From Candidatus Tumulicola sp. (GTDB lineage Bacteria; Vulcanimicrobiota; Vulcanimicrobiia; Vulcanimicrobiales; Vulcanimicrobiaceae): a stretch of DNA of 60,234 bases. The notes under the pieces were generated by a model. That model was not told where the DNA came from, made no database searches, and saw only the letters and a program-made list of their open reading frames with translations. Location of the stretch: NCBI GenBank assembly GCA_036490475.1, contig DASXDT010000004.1, positions 87,797-148,030 on the forward strand. Reading direction: 5' to 3'. The position numbers were made by a program, and so were the translations under genes. Within the stretch, counting starts at the first letter, position 1. The number at the start of each line of letters is the position of its first letter. This document shows, in pieces, positions 44,885-54,131 of the stretch.

Positions 44885-45315
44885 ATCCGGTAGACGTCCG
44901 ACGTCGCGGCCGAATCGATCAACGCTGGGTTGATGCGCGGTCCGGCACAGTTCTTGCCGTTGCGTTCGAGCGTCACTCGCACGCGCGAAACCTCGCCTCC
45001 AAAAACGTCGTCGATCGTACAGCCTGAAATCAAGCCTCGCTCTGAGGCTACCAGCACGTACCGGCCGGGCGAGAGCGTGATGTCACTAAAAAAACCGCGT
45101 GCGTCGGTGCGAAGTTCGCGAACTTCGGTGGCGTTCTCGACGTACGGCCAACGGTAATAGAGCAGCGGTTCGCCGGCCACGGGACGGCCGGTTGAAGAAT
45201 TCACCACATATCCCGCGATCCCACCGCTGTCGCCGGCAATCGCTCGTCCGGCGCCGGCCCCGGCCATCGCGACAATCGCCGCGCAGCCAAGTACGAACGC
45301 CGGTGCGCGGTTCAT
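44881..45315 (-). CDS. Secreted carboxypeptidase-regulatory-like protein
   Basis: The 144-residue protein has a signal peptide (PAFVLGCAAIVAMAGAGAG) and one carboxypeptidase regulatory-like beta-sandwich: GGIAGYVVNSSTGRPVAGEPL, ELRTDARGFFSDITLSPGRYVLVA. Two Cys near the C-terminus could form a disulfide. Function is unknown. The ATG at 45315 overlaps the coiled-coil gene stop as ATGA, and its own stop overlaps that of the convergent Crp gene. Confidence 0.75.
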   Translation of the reverse strand: MNRAPAFVLGCAAIVAMAGAGAGRAIAGDSGGIAGYVVNSSTGRPVAGEPLLYYRWPYVENATEVRELRTDARGFFSDITLSPGRYVLVASERGLISGCTIDDVFGGEVSRVRVTLERNGKNCAGPRINPALIDSAATSDVYRI

Positions 45316-45869
45316 ACCTTGACGGACTCCAGTGCTGCCGTTTCTCCGGCCGTCTGGGAATCGAACGCGACGCGTTTGCTTTCGGCGGCAGCGTCGGCCA
45401 GCGGCGCTGACGCAGCAGCTTCGGCGGCAGTCGTGCGCGTGAGTGCTTCGCGGCCTTTCCGAACGGCTCCGATCGCACCCGAGAGACGGCCTTCCATCTC
45501 GCTCAAGACTCCAGCGGCGTATTCATCGGCTCCACGGCGGATCCGGTCGGAGCGCTCCTGCGCCTCACGGAGCACGACCTCGGCGGTCGTGCGAGCGCGC
45601 CGCACGATTTCGTGCTGGTCGACCAGCTCGTCGTGTTTAGACGAAGCTTGCTCGACGATCGCTTGTGCTTTCTCTTGCGCCTCGCGCATGACGCGATCCT
45701 GATCCTTTGCGATGATCTTGGCGCGACCGACCTCCTCGGGCAGCGAGGCGCGCACCTTCTCGATCAGCTCGAGCAAGCGCTCCTCGGACAGCACGCGATA
45801 GCCGGCCGGCAACCACGTGCCTTCGTGGACGTAGCCTTCAAGTTTGTCCAACACACGGTGCACCGACAT
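45312..45869 (-). CDS. Coiled-coil protein linked to coaD
   Basis: The 185-residue protein begins with VHRVLDKLEGYVHEGTWLPAGYRVLSEERLLELIEKVRASLP and is then almost all helix, rich in Ala, Glu, Lys and Arg with heptad spacing to about residue 130. The C-terminal tail is Ala-rich. Similar DivIVA- or ATPase-stalk-like proteins occur near coaD and rsmD in several phyla, but their role is not established. It lies 12 bases after coaD and overlaps the next gene by four bases. Confidence 0.7.
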   Translation of the reverse strand: MSVHRVLDKLEGYVHEGTWLPAGYRVLSEERLLELIEKVRASLPEEVGRAKIIAKDQDRVMREAQEKAQAIVEQASSKHDELVDQHEIVRRARTTAEVVLREAQERSDRIRRGADEYAAGVLSEMEGRLSGAIGAVRKGREALTRTTAAEAAASAPLADAAAESKRVAFDSQTAGETAALESVKV

Positions 45870-45881
45870 GTAGATCCTCCG

Positions 45882-46379
45882 TTACGTGCGAGAGTCGCTG
45901 GAGCCGGACCGCTTGGTCGTCATCAGGCGCAGAGCCGGCTCTGGGACGAGTGAAGTTACGTCGCCGCCAAGAAAGAAAACCTCCTTGACAAGGCTAGAAC
46001 TAACGAACGAGTAGCGCTGGTCCGACATCAAGAAGAGCGTATCGACGTCGGATAGCGAGCGGTTCATCATCGCCGTCGACATCTCGCTCTCAAAATCCGA
46101 TACGACGCGCAGGCCTTTGACGATCACGTCGGCACGAGCCGCCTTGAGATAGTCGGCCAGCAAACCGCGAAAATGCTCGACGCGAATGTTGGCCGTTCCG
46201 CGCAGCGACGCTCTCAACATGTCGACGCGTTCTTCGAGCGAAAACATCGGGCTACGTTTCTGCGGGTTGACCACGATGGCGACGATCAGCTCGTCGAAGC
46301 ATTTTGCCGCACGTTCCGCAATATCGAGATGTCCGAACGTCGGCGGATCGAACGAGCCGGGGTAAATCGCGCGGATCAT
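45882..46379 (-). CDS. coaD: Phosphopantetheine adenylyltransferase
   Basis: The 165-residue enzyme performs the fourth step of coenzyme A synthesis. The nucleotidyltransferase motif YPGSFDPPTFGHLDI includes the TxGH His17. SLEERVDMLR, VKGLRVVSDFESEM and FVSSSLVKEVFFLGGDV follow as in the family. The ATG at 46379 overlaps the rsmD stop as ATGA; rsmD-coaD is a very common pair. The panE gene at 54124 belongs to the same pathway. Confidence 0.96.
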   Translation of the reverse strand: MIRAIYPGSFDPPTFGHLDIAERAAKCFDELIVAIVVNPQKRSPMFSLEERVDMLRASLRGTANIRVEHFRGLLADYLKAARADVIVKGLRVVSDFESEMSTAMMNRSLSDVDTLFLMSDQRYSFVSSSLVKEVFFLGGDVTSLVPEPALRLMTTKRSGSSDSRT

Positions 46380-46924
46380 GTGGCGGGAGCCAAAAACGCG
46401 AGTGCCACGTCGCCGTATACTTCCTGACGGACGAATCGGAAACCCGGAATGTCGGGCAGAATGCGCTTCGCGGCGTGTTCGTAGATGACGCGCGCGTCCG
46501 GCGACAATAGTTCGCGTTCGTGCAACAGGCGGAACACGTTGAGCGGAACGTCTTCGGCGTACGGTGGATCGAGATAGACCAGGTCGAACGGCCCCGTCAC
46601 GCGATACAGCGCGCGTTCCGCAGGCGCTGCGACAACTTCGACCGTACCCTCAACGCCCAGCTCCTTGGCCGCTTCGGCAATTGCGGTCGCAGTTTCGCGA
46701 TGTGCTTCGACCGACACGACGCGTAAAGCACCGCGCGATGCGGCTTCGAAACCGATCGCGCCCGTACCGGCGAAGAGGTCCAAGACGCGCGCGCCGTTGA
46801 CCCGTTCCGCCAAGATGGAAAACAGCGACTCCTTGACGCGTCCCGGCGTCGGACGCACCTGCATGCCCTTCGGCGATTTAAGTTTACGGCTGCCGAGCGA
46901 ACCGCTCGTGATGCGTGGCGTCAT
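46376..46924 (-). CDS. rsmD: 16S rRNA (guanine-966-N2)-methyltransferase RsmD
   Basis: The 182-residue SAM-dependent enzyme starts MTPRITSGSLGSRKL, has the SAM loop LDLFAGTGAIGFEAASRG (FAGTG at 51-55) and the catalytic DPPY at 119-122. It methylates G966 of 16S rRNA. The ATG at 46924 overlaps the DUF885 stop as ATGA; the longer frame has no support. Confidence 0.94.
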   Translation of the reverse strand: MTPRITSGSLGSRKLKSPKGMQVRPTPGRVKESLFSILAERVNGARVLDLFAGTGAIGFEAASRGALRVVSVEAHRETATAIAEAAKELGVEGTVEVVAAPAERALYRVTGPFDLVYLDPPYAEDVPLNVFRLLHERELLSPDARVIYEHAAKRILPDIPGFRFVRQEVYGDVALAFLAPAT

Positions 46925-48663
46925 TTGAACTCCTCGGGCGCGATAGGGTCGAGCGCTGGTTGCAGCCACGTATCGTCGTCGAACCACTCCGAGCGTATTA
47001 CCGAATATGGGACCGTACCGTACGACAACAACCGGTCGTGAAATGCGGAGAGTGGCTGCGACGTACCGTTCGCGTCTCGATAGAGGCCCAGCAGCGTCTC
47101 GATCTGAGTCTTCCCCACGAGATAATCGATCGCCTGACTCGGGTCCATCGCAAAGCGGGTCGCTTCACCACTGGCGGTGTCGGAGTCGATGCCCGCGTTC
47201 TTTTTGAAATACGCGATCGCTTGCGGCAGCGACATCGCGCCAGTCGCGAGGCCGACGTCGACACCGACGCGCGTGGCACGATGCCGCATCAGATGGATGA
47301 CTTGCTTGCGGGCGGCCGGATCGGCGTCGTACAGACCGAGCCGCATCAACATCTCTTCACCGTAGAACGCCCAACCTTCGGCAAAAACGCCGTCGTCGTG
47401 CACGTGCCGGATGAAGTCGGGATTGTGATAGGCATAGCTGAACTGTAGAAAGTGTCCCGGGATGCCTTCGTGACCGAGAATCGGCAACACCGACTGGCGG
47501 GCATACGCAACGAAGAAGCTCTGATTCGACGGCGAGAAGTCCGGAACGAAGTAAAAGCCTTCCGGATCGGTTCCGAGCATCGCCGGTGGATTCATGAATC
47601 CGCCGGGATAGGTAGCGGCTAGCGCTTTCGGGACTTGGACGATGTGGAACGGTCCGACGTACGACGGGATGTCGACAACCTGGTGCGCCTTCAGAAACGA
47701 TTTCAGAGTCTGCAGCGAGGATTGGTAGTGCCGTAAGAACGCGGCTTTGTTTGCAAATTTCGGCTGGGGCGGTTGCGGTAGCGAACGGTCGCGGTTTTCT
47801 TCCCACGCTTCCAACGCACGGTCGCGCGCTAATTCTTGGGTGCCGATCGCGGCGATCTGATCGGCATCGTACGGCAGCAACAGGACACGCTTTAAATACC
47901 AGTTATACTGATCGCGTCCGGGAGCGAACCCGCCCGTGTGAAACGAGGCCATATGCCCGTCGAGCCAAGCTCGGTACCCATGCAGCGCAGCTACGGCGGC
48001 CGCCGAGGCTTGACGCAGTTGCTGCCGTTGCGCGACCGGTATGTCGCGAGCCAGCTCGTCCAGCGAGGCGGTGTACAGCGAGTCGCCGTCGCGAACGTCA
48101 TCCGAGGCAATCTGCGCGAACTCCGCAACGGTGTCGGTGAGATTTTGTTCGCCCTGCTTTAGCACCTCGGGACAGGCGCGCAGACGCCCGATGGCATCGG
48201 CCACGCGTTGCGTGTCGGAGGCGTACGGGCGTTTGATAATCGAGAAGATTCCGTTCGAACATTCGCCTTCGTAGACCGTCGGATTGCGTTCGAGCGGATG
48301 CAACACCGTGCGATTCCAGTAATCGCCTTCGAGATCCGACCGTACCAACAAATAGTCGACGATGTCATGGCGCGACGCGCCCGCCGGCGGCGTCTGTGCC
48401 GCCAATTCGTTTCGAAAGCCGCGTAGACGCTCCATCTGCGCCGATTGCGTCCGGGCGCTAAAATCGGCCAGCTTGTTGTCGACGTCGTGCACGCCCGCGT
48501 CGGTTGCCGACGTAGGATTCTCGTGCAACGACCACATCGTATATCGCCGTTCGAGGTCGATCAAGCTGGATCGGTACGCGTCCGGCGCGGGGCCGGAAGC
48601 CGGCGCTGCGCCTGCGAGAACGAACGATGCAGTGCAAACGGCTAGGACGCTACTCCATCGCAA
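46921..48663 (-). CDS. DUF885 family secreted protein, peptidase-like
   Basis: The 580-residue protein has a signal (SVLAVCTASFVLAGAAPASG) and the DUF885 hallmark motifs HEGIPGHFLQ at about residue 398 and EGWAFYGEEMLMRLGLY about 35 residues later, resembling a zinc peptidase site. Substrate is unknown. A TTG at 48663 has GGAG six bases upstream and overlaps the HAD gene by 14 bases. It is the only long secreted enzyme in this operon apart from the M16 peptidase. Confidence 0.87.
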   Translation of the reverse strand: MRWSSVLAVCTASFVLAGAAPASGPAPDAYRSSLIDLERRYTMWSLHENPTSATDAGVHDVDNKLADFSARTQSAQMERLRGFRNELAAQTPPAGASRHDIVDYLLVRSDLEGDYWNRTVLHPLERNPTVYEGECSNGIFSIIKRPYASDTQRVADAIGRLRACPEVLKQGEQNLTDTVAEFAQIASDDVRDGDSLYTASLDELARDIPVAQRQQLRQASAAAVAALHGYRAWLDGHMASFHTGGFAPGRDQYNWYLKRVLLLPYDADQIAAIGTQELARDRALEAWEENRDRSLPQPPQPKFANKAAFLRHYQSSLQTLKSFLKAHQVVDIPSYVGPFHIVQVPKALAATYPGGFMNPPAMLGTDPEGFYFVPDFSPSNQSFFVAYARQSVLPILGHEGIPGHFLQFSYAYHNPDFIRHVHDDGVFAEGWAFYGEEMLMRLGLYDADPAARKQVIHLMRHRATRVGVDVGLATGAMSLPQAIAYFKKNAGIDSDTASGEATRFAMDPSQAIDYLVGKTQIETLLGLYRDANGTSQPLSAFHDRLLSYGTVPYSVIRSEWFDDDTWLQPALDPIAPEEFK

Positions 48664-49360
48664 GATTCGCTCCGTTCAGCAACGCGGGCAGATCGCTCAG
48701 ACACTCGACGCGATAATCTGGCGGCGCGACACCGGCAGGGTAGGGAAGTTCGTCGGCGTCGATCCATACCGTTTGTAATCCGGCTTTGGCGGCGCCGGCG
48801 ACGTCGATCGATGGACCATCCCCCACGTAACACGTTTGACCGGGGAGCGTCCCGAGCGTTTCGACCAGTGCATCGAAGGCGCGCGGATCGGGTTTCTGCA
48901 CGCCGATATCGGCGCTAGCGATCACCGGGCCGTCGAAGCCGGCCCGCCGCGCTTTAGCAATTTGCAGTGGATTCCATCCATTACTCAACACCGCAACGCG
49001 CATTCCACAACGCTGCAACTCCCGCAATGCGTCGCGTGCGCCGGGTAGCGGCACCACGACCTGCTCGACCATGTCGAGTGCGATCGTTTTGAAGCGCTCG
49101 ACGTATCGCGCGTCGGGTGCGATACCGCGTTCCGAAACGAAACGATCGACGGCTTCATCGATCGAAAAGTCGCCCGCGCGTTGACACGCCAGTAATTCGT
49201 CGATACGACGCGACTCTTCCAAGAGGTTGCGGCAGGGCGCGCCGCCATCGTCTTCGATCGTCTGCAGCATGCGCAGCATCGCAATCCGCTCGAGCTTATT
49301 GTCAATTACGAGCGTGTGGTCGACGTCGAAACCAACGCCGGCCACCTGCTTATCGTTCAT
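48650..49360 (-). CDS. HAD superfamily hydrolase
   Basis: The 236-residue protein has motif I GFDVDHTLVIDN (Asp12, Asp14), motif II AVLSNGWNP, motif III in IGVQKPDPRAF and motif IV CYVGDGPSIDVAGAAKAG, with a helical cap between I and II. It resembles small-molecule phosphatases of the HAD-IA group. Substrate unknown. It begins 15 bases after the large M16 peptidase gene and overlaps the DUF885 start. Confidence 0.88.
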   Translation of the reverse strand: MNDKQVAGVGFDVDHTLVIDNKLERIAMLRMLQTIEDDGGAPCRNLLEESRRIDELLACQRAGDFSIDEAVDRFVSERGIAPDARYVERFKTIALDMVEQVVVPLPGARDALRELQRCGMRVAVLSNGWNPLQIAKARRAGFDGPVIASADIGVQKPDPRAFDALVETLGTLPGQTCYVGDGPSIDVAGAAKAGLQTVWIDADELPYPAGVAPPDYRVECLSDLPALLNGANLAME

Positions 49361-49375
49361 CGCGCGTTCGCGACG

Positions 49376-52033
49376 CTAGCGCGGCCCCGGCCCGGTGACG
49401 ACCCGGACGAAACCGTTCGGGCGAATGAACTTCGCCAAAGCAGCGGCAACCGCGTCGGGCGTCGCGTCGAGTTCGGCTTGCGCGTCGAGCACGTTCTGAT
49501 CGAGCGGCAAGTCGAGAGACGAGTAGTTCAACAGTTCGCGCGCTACGCCGTTGTAGCTCGACTGGCGAATCGGGAAGTCGCCCATCAACAACGCTTTGCT
49601 GCGCAGGAGACGATCGGGCTGGATCGCGGTCTTTTGCAGTTGGCTCAAGATCGCAACGACTTGCCCTTCGGCGGGGACGATATTCTGCGGATCGCATCCG
49701 TAGCGAACGGTAAACGTGCCGCGCACTTTGCCGGCGCTGACCGAGCTGCCGACGTTGTAGACGTACCCGTGCACTTCACGCAGATCGTGATAGAGCATCG
49801 ACGAATAGAAACCGCCCGTTAGTACCGTGTTCGCCAGTTGCAGGCGCGCCCAGTCGGGATCGGTCCGCAGGAGCGGAAGCGTTTCGACAAGCTGTACCTG
49901 CGATTGCACGCGGCCGGTCGCCGGGATCGTGACTTGGCTCGGCGCATTGGCGGCAGCGGGCGGCGGCTCGATGTTCGGCTTCGGCCCCTGTGCCGTCCAA
50001 CTGGAGAAGTATTTCTCGAAGACTGATTTTGCTTCGTCGGGCGTCGTGTTCCCGATCACGACGATCGTCGTGAGATCGGGCCGGTAGGCAGATCCATACC
50101 ACGCCCTGACTTGATCCAGCGTTAGCGCGCCGACGGTTTGCGGCGTTGCAAAGCGTCGCGACGGGTCGCCCGGCGGATAGAGTGCCGACATCAGCGCGAC
50201 GTCGGTGAGATGGTCGGGCGACGTCATTTCGCCGGTCAACGATCCGACAGCCTGGTCTTTGACGAGTCCGAACGATTTCGGATCGAATGCCGGATGCAGT
50301 TCTTCGTCGGCCAGCAGCTGGACGCCGCGATCGAAGTCTTGCGACAGCACACGGACCCCGAAGCTCGTACCGGTGGTCGTCGTCGCGGCGATTTTGTCCA
50401 GTTCGGTCGCGAGACCGACGCGATCGTAGGTCGTCGTTCCGTACGGCAGCAGCCCGGCCGTCACGTCGGCAACGCCTTCTTGGCCGGCCGGTTCTTGGAC
50501 GTCGGTGTTATTTTGAATTTGTCCACTGACGACCACGGTGTGCGTGATCGTTTCGGGCTGCACGATCAATCGGATGCCGTTCGACAGACGCATGTCGGTC
50601 GGGTTGATGGTTTGCGAGGGGACGTGCAAGTTGGCGAGGATCGATTGCGCCCAGCTCGGCAACGGCTCGTGTTTGCTGGGTGGAATGGAGTTATTTTCGG
50701 CGGCCATCGATCCGCCGCCGCTAGCGGCGCCGGCATTCTTCGGAACGGCGTACGCCGCTACCGCCGTCGTGTTATTCAAGTAGGTGCGTAGAATGCGATT
50801 GACGTCCGCGACGCTTACGTTCTTAAAGTGCGAAATCATGTCGTCGGGCGAACCGAGGCCTTGGACCGCGACGGCTTGGCTCCACTCGTTGGCCAGACCC
50901 TCGATCGAATTTCCGTTGAACTCGAGCTCGGAGACTTCGCGCAACTTGGCGGCTTCGACCAGGTCGGCGGGGACGCCATTGGTTCGGTACGCGTTGATGA
51001 TGCCGCGGATTTCCGCGTCGACGTCTTGTGGTTTGGACGTCACGGGAACGGCCGCAAACGCGATACCGATACCGGCCTTGGTAAAGGTTTGCTCGTCGAA
51101 CTCGACGCCCAACGCTTTACCCGTGAACGGAAGCGCTCCGAACGTGCTGCGTTGATTGTTGAGCACATCGCCGAGGATTTGCGATGCCGCGTAATCCGGA
51201 CTGTCGTAACCCGGCATGCGGTAACCGATCAGCACCGCGGTATACGGCTGATCCGATGTCTCGTGATACGTCGCTCCGTGAAGCGGCTGCAAATGTACCG
51301 GGTCGCGTGCCGGCAACTTGGCCGACGGAATATCGCCGAAGAGCTGTTTGACCCGGGCGATCGTCTGCGCGCCGTCGACGTTTCCGACGATGACGTACAC
51401 CGCGTTATTCGGGTGATACCAGCTGTGATAGAACTTGAGGAGTTGGGCTGAATTAACGTCGTTCTTGAAGCCTTGTACGGTACCCAAACCGTCTTTGTTG
51501 TACGGCGTGCCGCCGACCAAACGATTTTGCATCTTCACGAACAGCCGGTAGATCGCGTCGCTGTTGTCTTGCGTCACCTCTTGGGTGATCGCGCCGCGCT
51601 CCTGGGCCCATTGGTCGGGCGCCATGATCAAGCCCGTCGCTCGCGAGCGCTCGACGCGCAATGCGATGTCGAGATACTGCGACGGAACCGTAAAGTAATA
51701 TTGGGTGACGTTGTTCTGCGTATCGGCGTCGAAGTTGCCGCCGGTGATGCCGATCGTTTCCATCAGCGACGACGACGACATCGTCTTGCTCCCGCGGAAC
51801 ATCATGTGTTCCGTCGCATGGGCAAGCCCGTCGATCCACTGCTCGTTGGAACCGACCTTGTAGTTGAGCATCGTCGTGACGACCGGCGCCAGCGTGTCGC
51901 GTACGACCACGACTTGCAGGCCGTTCGATAAGGTGGCGCGCGTCACGTCGCCGGCCGCACGGGCAGCGACGGAAGAACAACAGAATACCGTTAACGTCGC
52001 AAGCGCAGCGACGAGAATTCGTGAAAATCGCAT
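49376..52033 (-). CDS. Large secreted M16 metallopeptidase (two tandem units)
   Basis: The 885-residue protein has a signal (ILVAALATLTVFCCSSVAARA) and two M16 halves. The first carries the active HATEH (His72, Glu75, His76). The second, from about residue 480, lacks the zinc motif and should be the inactive partner domain, as in pitrilysin-like enzymes. The middle linker (about 450-475) is Gly/Ser/Ala-rich. The ATG at 52033 gives a clean signal peptide; the longer frame lies in the gap and recG. It should degrade peptides in the envelope. Confidence 0.9.
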   Translation of the reverse strand: MRFSRILVAALATLTVFCCSSVAARAAGDVTRATLSNGLQVVVVRDTLAPVVTTMLNYKVGSNEQWIDGLAHATEHMMFRGSKTMSSSSLMETIGITGGNFDADTQNNVTQYYFTVPSQYLDIALRVERSRATGLIMAPDQWAQERGAITQEVTQDNSDAIYRLFVKMQNRLVGGTPYNKDGLGTVQGFKNDVNSAQLLKFYHSWYHPNNAVYVIVGNVDGAQTIARVKQLFGDIPSAKLPARDPVHLQPLHGATYHETSDQPYTAVLIGYRMPGYDSPDYAASQILGDVLNNQRSTFGALPFTGKALGVEFDEQTFTKAGIGIAFAAVPVTSKPQDVDAEIRGIINAYRTNGVPADLVEAAKLREVSELEFNGNSIEGLANEWSQAVAVQGLGSPDDMISHFKNVSVADVNRILRTYLNNTTAVAAYAVPKNAGAASGGGSMAAENNSIPPSKHEPLPSWAQSILANLHVPSQTINPTDMRLSNGIRLIVQPETITHTVVVSGQIQNNTDVQEPAGQEGVADVTAGLLPYGTTTYDRVGLATELDKIAATTTTGTSFGVRVLSQDFDRGVQLLADEELHPAFDPKSFGLVKDQAVGSLTGEMTSPDHLTDVALMSALYPPGDPSRRFATPQTVGALTLDQVRAWYGSAYRPDLTTIVVIGNTTPDEAKSVFEKYFSSWTAQGPKPNIEPPPAAANAPSQVTIPATGRVQSQVQLVETLPLLRTDPDWARLQLANTVLTGGFYSSMLYHDLREVHGYVYNVGSSVSAGKVRGTFTVRYGCDPQNIVPAEGQVVAILSQLQKTAIQPDRLLRSKALLMGDFPIRQSSYNGVARELLNYSSLDLPLDQNVLDAQAELDATPDAVAAALAKFIRPNGFVRVVTGPGPR

Positions 52034-52079
52034 CCCTAACTCTTCTTCTAGCAGCGGCACGACTCCCCGAGCACCGCCG

Positions 52080-54131
52080 TTACGACGAGAGTAACAGGCT
52101 CCGCGTACTCGGTTGCCGTTCGAGCGCAGCACGCAGCCCGGCATGGTCGGGTGCGCTCAGGCTTTCGTCGCCGCGAACGATCGCCTCAGCCTCGGTCTTG
52201 GCCTGGCCGTAGATTCCCAGGTCGCGAGTGAGATCGGCATACCGTAGACCGTCGGAGCCGGACTGCGCCGTGCCGGCAAAGTCACCCGGGCCGCGCAATT
52301 GCAGGTCCTCCTCTGCGATTTCGAAGCCGTCGGTCGTTCGCGTCAGAATCCCGAGCCGGTCGCGCTCTCCGGCTTCGTCGTCGTACACCAGAATGCAGTA
52401 CGACTCCAATGCGCCTCGTCCGACGCGCCCACGCAGCTGATGCAACTGCGCGAGACCGTACCGGTGTGCGTCGAGCACGACCATTACCGTCGCATTGGCG
52501 ACGTCGATCCCGACCTCGATGACGGTGGTCGCAACCAGAACGTCGATTTCGCCGCGTGAAAAACGCATCATCGTTTCGTCTTTTTCGCGCTGCGGCATGC
52601 GCCCGTGCAACAGGCCGATCCGTGCGCCTTTCGCCGGACCGCGGCCCAAGCGCTCGAACTCCTCCACTGCGCCGGTCAGACCGGTCTCGCCCTCTTCGAT
52701 GGCCGGGGTCACCACGTACACTTGGCGGCCAAGCCGCACGTGTTCGGCGACGAATTCCTCGACGCGCACCTTTCGGCTGCTGCGAACGGCGAACGTCTGG
52801 ATCGGCGTTCGTCCGGGCGGTAACTCGTCGATCGTCGAAACGTCGAGGTCGGCATAGATCGACTGCGCCAGGGTACGCGGTATCGGCGTGGCCGTCATGT
52901 GCAGCGTGTGCGGGGCGCCGCCTTTGGCACGCAAACGCGCCCGCTGCTCGACCCCGAAACGATGTTGTTCGTCGATGACGACCAGCCCCAACCGATCGAA
53001 CTCCACGCTCTCGGTCAAGAGAGCGTGCGTTCCGATCGCGAGCGCCGCTTCGCCCGACGCAAGGCGCGAGAGCGCCGCAGTTCGCGAGCGTTGCGACTGC
53101 GCTCCAAATACGGCTTCGACCCCAATCCGGAGCGGAACCAGGAGCGGGGCCAACTTGGCTGCATGTTGCGAGGCGAGTAGTTCCGTTGGAGCCATCAATG
53201 CCGATTGGAGACCGTTTCGTGCGGCGAGTACGACCGCGGCAGCAGCGACGAGCGTCTTTCCGCTACCGACATCGCCTTGCAGCATGCGATTCATCGGAAC
53301 GTTTCGCGACATGTCGTGCCATATTTCGGAAATGACGCGCAACTGTGCTCCGGTTAAAGCAAACGGTAACGCGGCTGCGAATTCGTCGAGTAAGCCGGGA
53401 TCGGCACGCAGTTCGCTCGCGTCGGTTTCTCGTTCGCGCCGCAGGCGGCGCAGTTGCGCCGCGGCCGCCAACGATAAAAACTCCGAAAACACGAAGCGCT
53501 CGCGCGCGAGCGCCACGTCTTGCGGGTCCGCGGGACGATGCACCGCGCGATATGCCTCCTCGAGCGATGGATAGCCGCGCCGTTTTGCAATCGACGGCGG
53601 TAACGCGTCGTCGCTCGCATATTCCAGTAACCGCGCGAAGTTGTCGCGTACGACCGAGGCGATTTTGCGGCTCGCCAGTCGCTTACTAGCACGATACACC
53701 GGCACGAGTTCGCCGCGGTACGCTTCTCCTTCGACGAGCGAGGCGTAATGGGAAACGTTGACGGTGGCGAGCGTCAATGCACGCTCGACGCGCCCTCGTA
53801 CGTACAGGCGCATGCCTTCGTGCAAACGGCCGTATACGAAGCGCCGGCGGCCGATCCACTTTGCAGCAAACGGCGAGCCCTCATCGTCGCGCATCGAGGC
53901 TTCGACGATCTCAAGATCGCGTATGCGACGCTCCTTGAGGGCCACGATCGTACCCACGGCATTCTCTTCACCGCCGGCGACTCCCAAATCGCGCGCCGGC
54001 GTTGGGAATCGTAAGTCGTCATACCGGAACGGGAAGTATTCCAGAAGGTCGGATGCGGTCGCGATTCCGAGCTCCAGAAAGAGCGGCGCAGTTTTGGGGC
54101 CGACCCCGCGAAGCTTCGAGATGTCAATCAC
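52080..54131 (-). CDS. recG: ATP-dependent DNA helicase RecG
   Basis: The 683-residue helicase reverses stalled replication forks. The N-terminal LRGVGPKTAPLF and an OB-like wedge precede the helicase domain, with Walker A GDVGSGKTLVAAAAVVLAA near residue 287, DEQH in VVIDEQHRFG, TATPIPRTLAQ, and QLRGRVGRG and LRGPGDFAGTAQSG in the C-terminal part. The ATG overlaps panE by 8 bases. The domain set is complete and slightly short in the wedge. Confidence 0.96.
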   Translation of the reverse strand: MIDISKLRGVGPKTAPLFLELGIATASDLLEYFPFRYDDLRFPTPARDLGVAGGEENAVGTIVALKERRIRDLEIVEASMRDDEGSPFAAKWIGRRRFVYGRLHEGMRLYVRGRVERALTLATVNVSHYASLVEGEAYRGELVPVYRASKRLASRKIASVVRDNFARLLEYASDDALPPSIAKRRGYPSLEEAYRAVHRPADPQDVALARERFVFSEFLSLAAAAQLRRLRRERETDASELRADPGLLDEFAAALPFALTGAQLRVISEIWHDMSRNVPMNRMLQGDVGSGKTLVAAAAVVLAARNGLQSALMAPTELLASQHAAKLAPLLVPLRIGVEAVFGAQSQRSRTAALSRLASGEAALAIGTHALLTESVEFDRLGLVVIDEQHRFGVEQRARLRAKGGAPHTLHMTATPIPRTLAQSIYADLDVSTIDELPPGRTPIQTFAVRSSRKVRVEEFVAEHVRLGRQVYVVTPAIEEGETGLTGAVEEFERLGRGPAKGARIGLLHGRMPQREKDETMMRFSRGEIDVLVATTVIEVGIDVANATVMVVLDAHRYGLAQLHQLRGRVGRGALESYCILVYDDEAGERDRLGILTRTTDGFEIAEEDLQLRGPGDFAGTAQSGSDGLRYADLTRDLGIYGQAKTEAEAIVRGDESLSAPDHAGLRAALERQPSTRSLLLSS

